A DNA stretch of 64,000 bases from Mycobacterium sp. MS1601 (GTDB lineage: Bacteria > Actinomycetota > Actinomycetes > Mycobacteriales > Mycobacteriaceae), in NCBI RefSeq assembly GCF_001984215.1, contig NZ_CP019420.1, positions 310,001 through 374,000 of the forward strand, given 5' to 3'. A program made the position numbers and the translations under genes. Shown here piece after piece: positions 63,333 through 64,000 of the stretch (the first letter of the stretch is position 1; every line of letters starts with the position of its first letter). The notes beneath the pieces were generated by a model. That model searched no databases. It was given only the letters and a program-made list of their open reading frames with translations, and had not been told where the DNA came from.

Positions 63333-64000
63333 ATGGCGGCCGGTGCTGTACCTGGTTCGGCCGCTACAGTCTTTGTGTTCGCAGGGGCTGGTGTGTCGAT
63401 GAGTACGCCGACGAGTTTGCCTCTTTTCAATTCCATGCGTGACGCCGTGCTCGACAAGCTCGGCTTCGGCGACTATGTGCGTACTAGCTGGGATTTGCCA
63501 GCCACCGACCATCAGAAGATCGTTCAAGACATGGCTCCTGAACCGTTCTTCGGCCGGTTGGTCGAAGCCGGGGTGGATTTGTCATCGTGGCTGCGCGATG
63601 TCCTACATCCGACCCACGCGCAGCCGAACGCAGCCCATGACGCCCTCGCCGAGTTGTGCGCGGCAGGCGCCAAGGTCTGGACAGTCAATTTCGATCCATT
63701 CATCGAAGAGGCTGCGCTGGCGTCAGATCTCGAACTCGACGTCATCGCCTGGCCTCGCGATCCTCAGCGCCACACCGTCGTTGGCGAACTGCTGAAGCCG
63801 CACGGCTCGCTCGGCGGCAAGTTCATCATCACCCCGGCCGATGTGCTTCGTCCACTCTCCGACGCGTGGCTAGCTCGCCTGAGGGCAGACCTCGCGGGTA
63901 GCACACACGTCGTGTTCGTCGGGTACAGCGGACGAGACGTCGACTTCCAAAACGTCTGGCGGGAGGTCATCGACGATGGTCAGCAGATTCTATGGTTTGA
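63333..64000 (+). CDS. SIR2-domain protein, 3' end outside window
   Basis: The frame is open from ATG 63333 to the window end (222 complete codons). SIR2-like hallmarks are in order: NAD-binding FAGAGVS (residues 16-22), TVNFD (Asn119, Asp121), KPHGSLGG with the catalytic-position His157, and VFVGYSGRDVDF (residues 195-205). This is the layout of the SIR2_2/defence-type domain that hydrolyses NAD+ in bacterial antiphage systems such as Thoeris ThsA, DSR and SIR2-HerA. Which system it belongs to depends on genes beyond the window. Confidence 0.82.
   Translation, partial: MAAGAVPGSAATVFVFAGAGVSMSTPTSLPLFNSMRDAVLDKLGFGDYVRTSWDLPATDHQKIVQDMAPEPFFGRLVEAGVDLSSWLRDVLHPTHAQPNAAHDALAELCAAGAKVWTVNFDPFIEEAALASDLELDVIAWPRDPQRHTVVGELLKPHGSLGGKFIITPADVLRPLSDAWLARLRADLAGSTHVVFVGYSGRDVDFQNVWREVIDDGQQILWF

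Overview
The window is high-GC actinobacterial DNA, most likely from a fast-growing environmental mycobacterium (Mycobacterium/Mycolicibacterium). Indicators are an Rv1733c-type membrane protein, the unusual Rv2172c-type methylenetetrahydrofolate reductase, an MspA-like porin, a two-cysteine hemophore-type secreted protein, CtaD, and frequent GTG/TTG starts with short stop/start overlaps. No rRNA, tRNA, CRISPR array or intact insertion sequence was recognised. All assignments come from reading the sequence; no database search was run.

0-19 kb. A left-truncated alkaline-phosphatase-superfamily phosphodiesterase, an Rv1733c-like protein, a hypothetical protein and a MetF-type reductase come first. 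They are followed by a three-gene ferric-iron-type ABC importer and a MarR regulator. Next is a two-component locus (8.7-12.8 kb): two convergent histidine kinases whose catalytic cores are the same 822-bp DNA in inverted orientation, with an XRE regulator between them and one OmpR-type response regulator alongside. PhoP-like 11-bp-period direct repeats lie upstream of the iron importer, the MarR gene and the XRE/kinase genes. Then come a PHB-depolymerase-type esterase, a secreted acidic protein, an MspA-like porin, a VTC/DUF4956/CotH operon (polyphosphate-polymerase-like domain, membrane protein, CotH kinase) and a response regulator with no kinase beside it.

19-28 kb. A solitary ctaD is followed by TetR/SDR/SDR genes, a hemophore-like gene, MarR/VOC/DoxX genes with two strong palindromic operators, and an FAD-linked oxidase.

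27-36.4 kb. An unusual cassette contains a trypsin-like protease with a visible His/Asp/Ser triad, a 1702-residue and a 1034-residue protein. The last two overlap by 4 bp, are beta-rich, lack signal peptides and match no family I can name. This and the kinase inverted repeat are the best candidates for undescribed biology.

36.7-52 kb. VanW-family and MFS genes precede a roughly 12-kb leftward operon. It combines a complete peptide-type (Dpp/Opp) importer with an M20 amidohydrolase, a FlK-like thioesterase, an NDP-forming acyl-CoA synthetase, a MalY/PatB-type C-S lyase, a crotonase and a D-2-hydroxyacid dehydrogenase. It looks like import and catabolism of a conjugated, possibly sulfur-containing, compound.

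52-64 kb. A rightward five-gene catabolic operon (FAD monooxygenase, RidA, alpha/beta hydrolase, amidohydrolase, FAH hydrolase) is followed by a decayed stretch. That stretch holds a 5'-truncated O-methyltransferase abutting a 5'-truncated SDR, a TetR/quinone-oxidoreductase pair with twin operators, a 3'-truncated CocE/NonD hydrolase and nearly 2 kb of poorly coding, AT-richer DNA. The window ends inside a SIR2-domain gene, which may mark the edge of a defence or genomic island.
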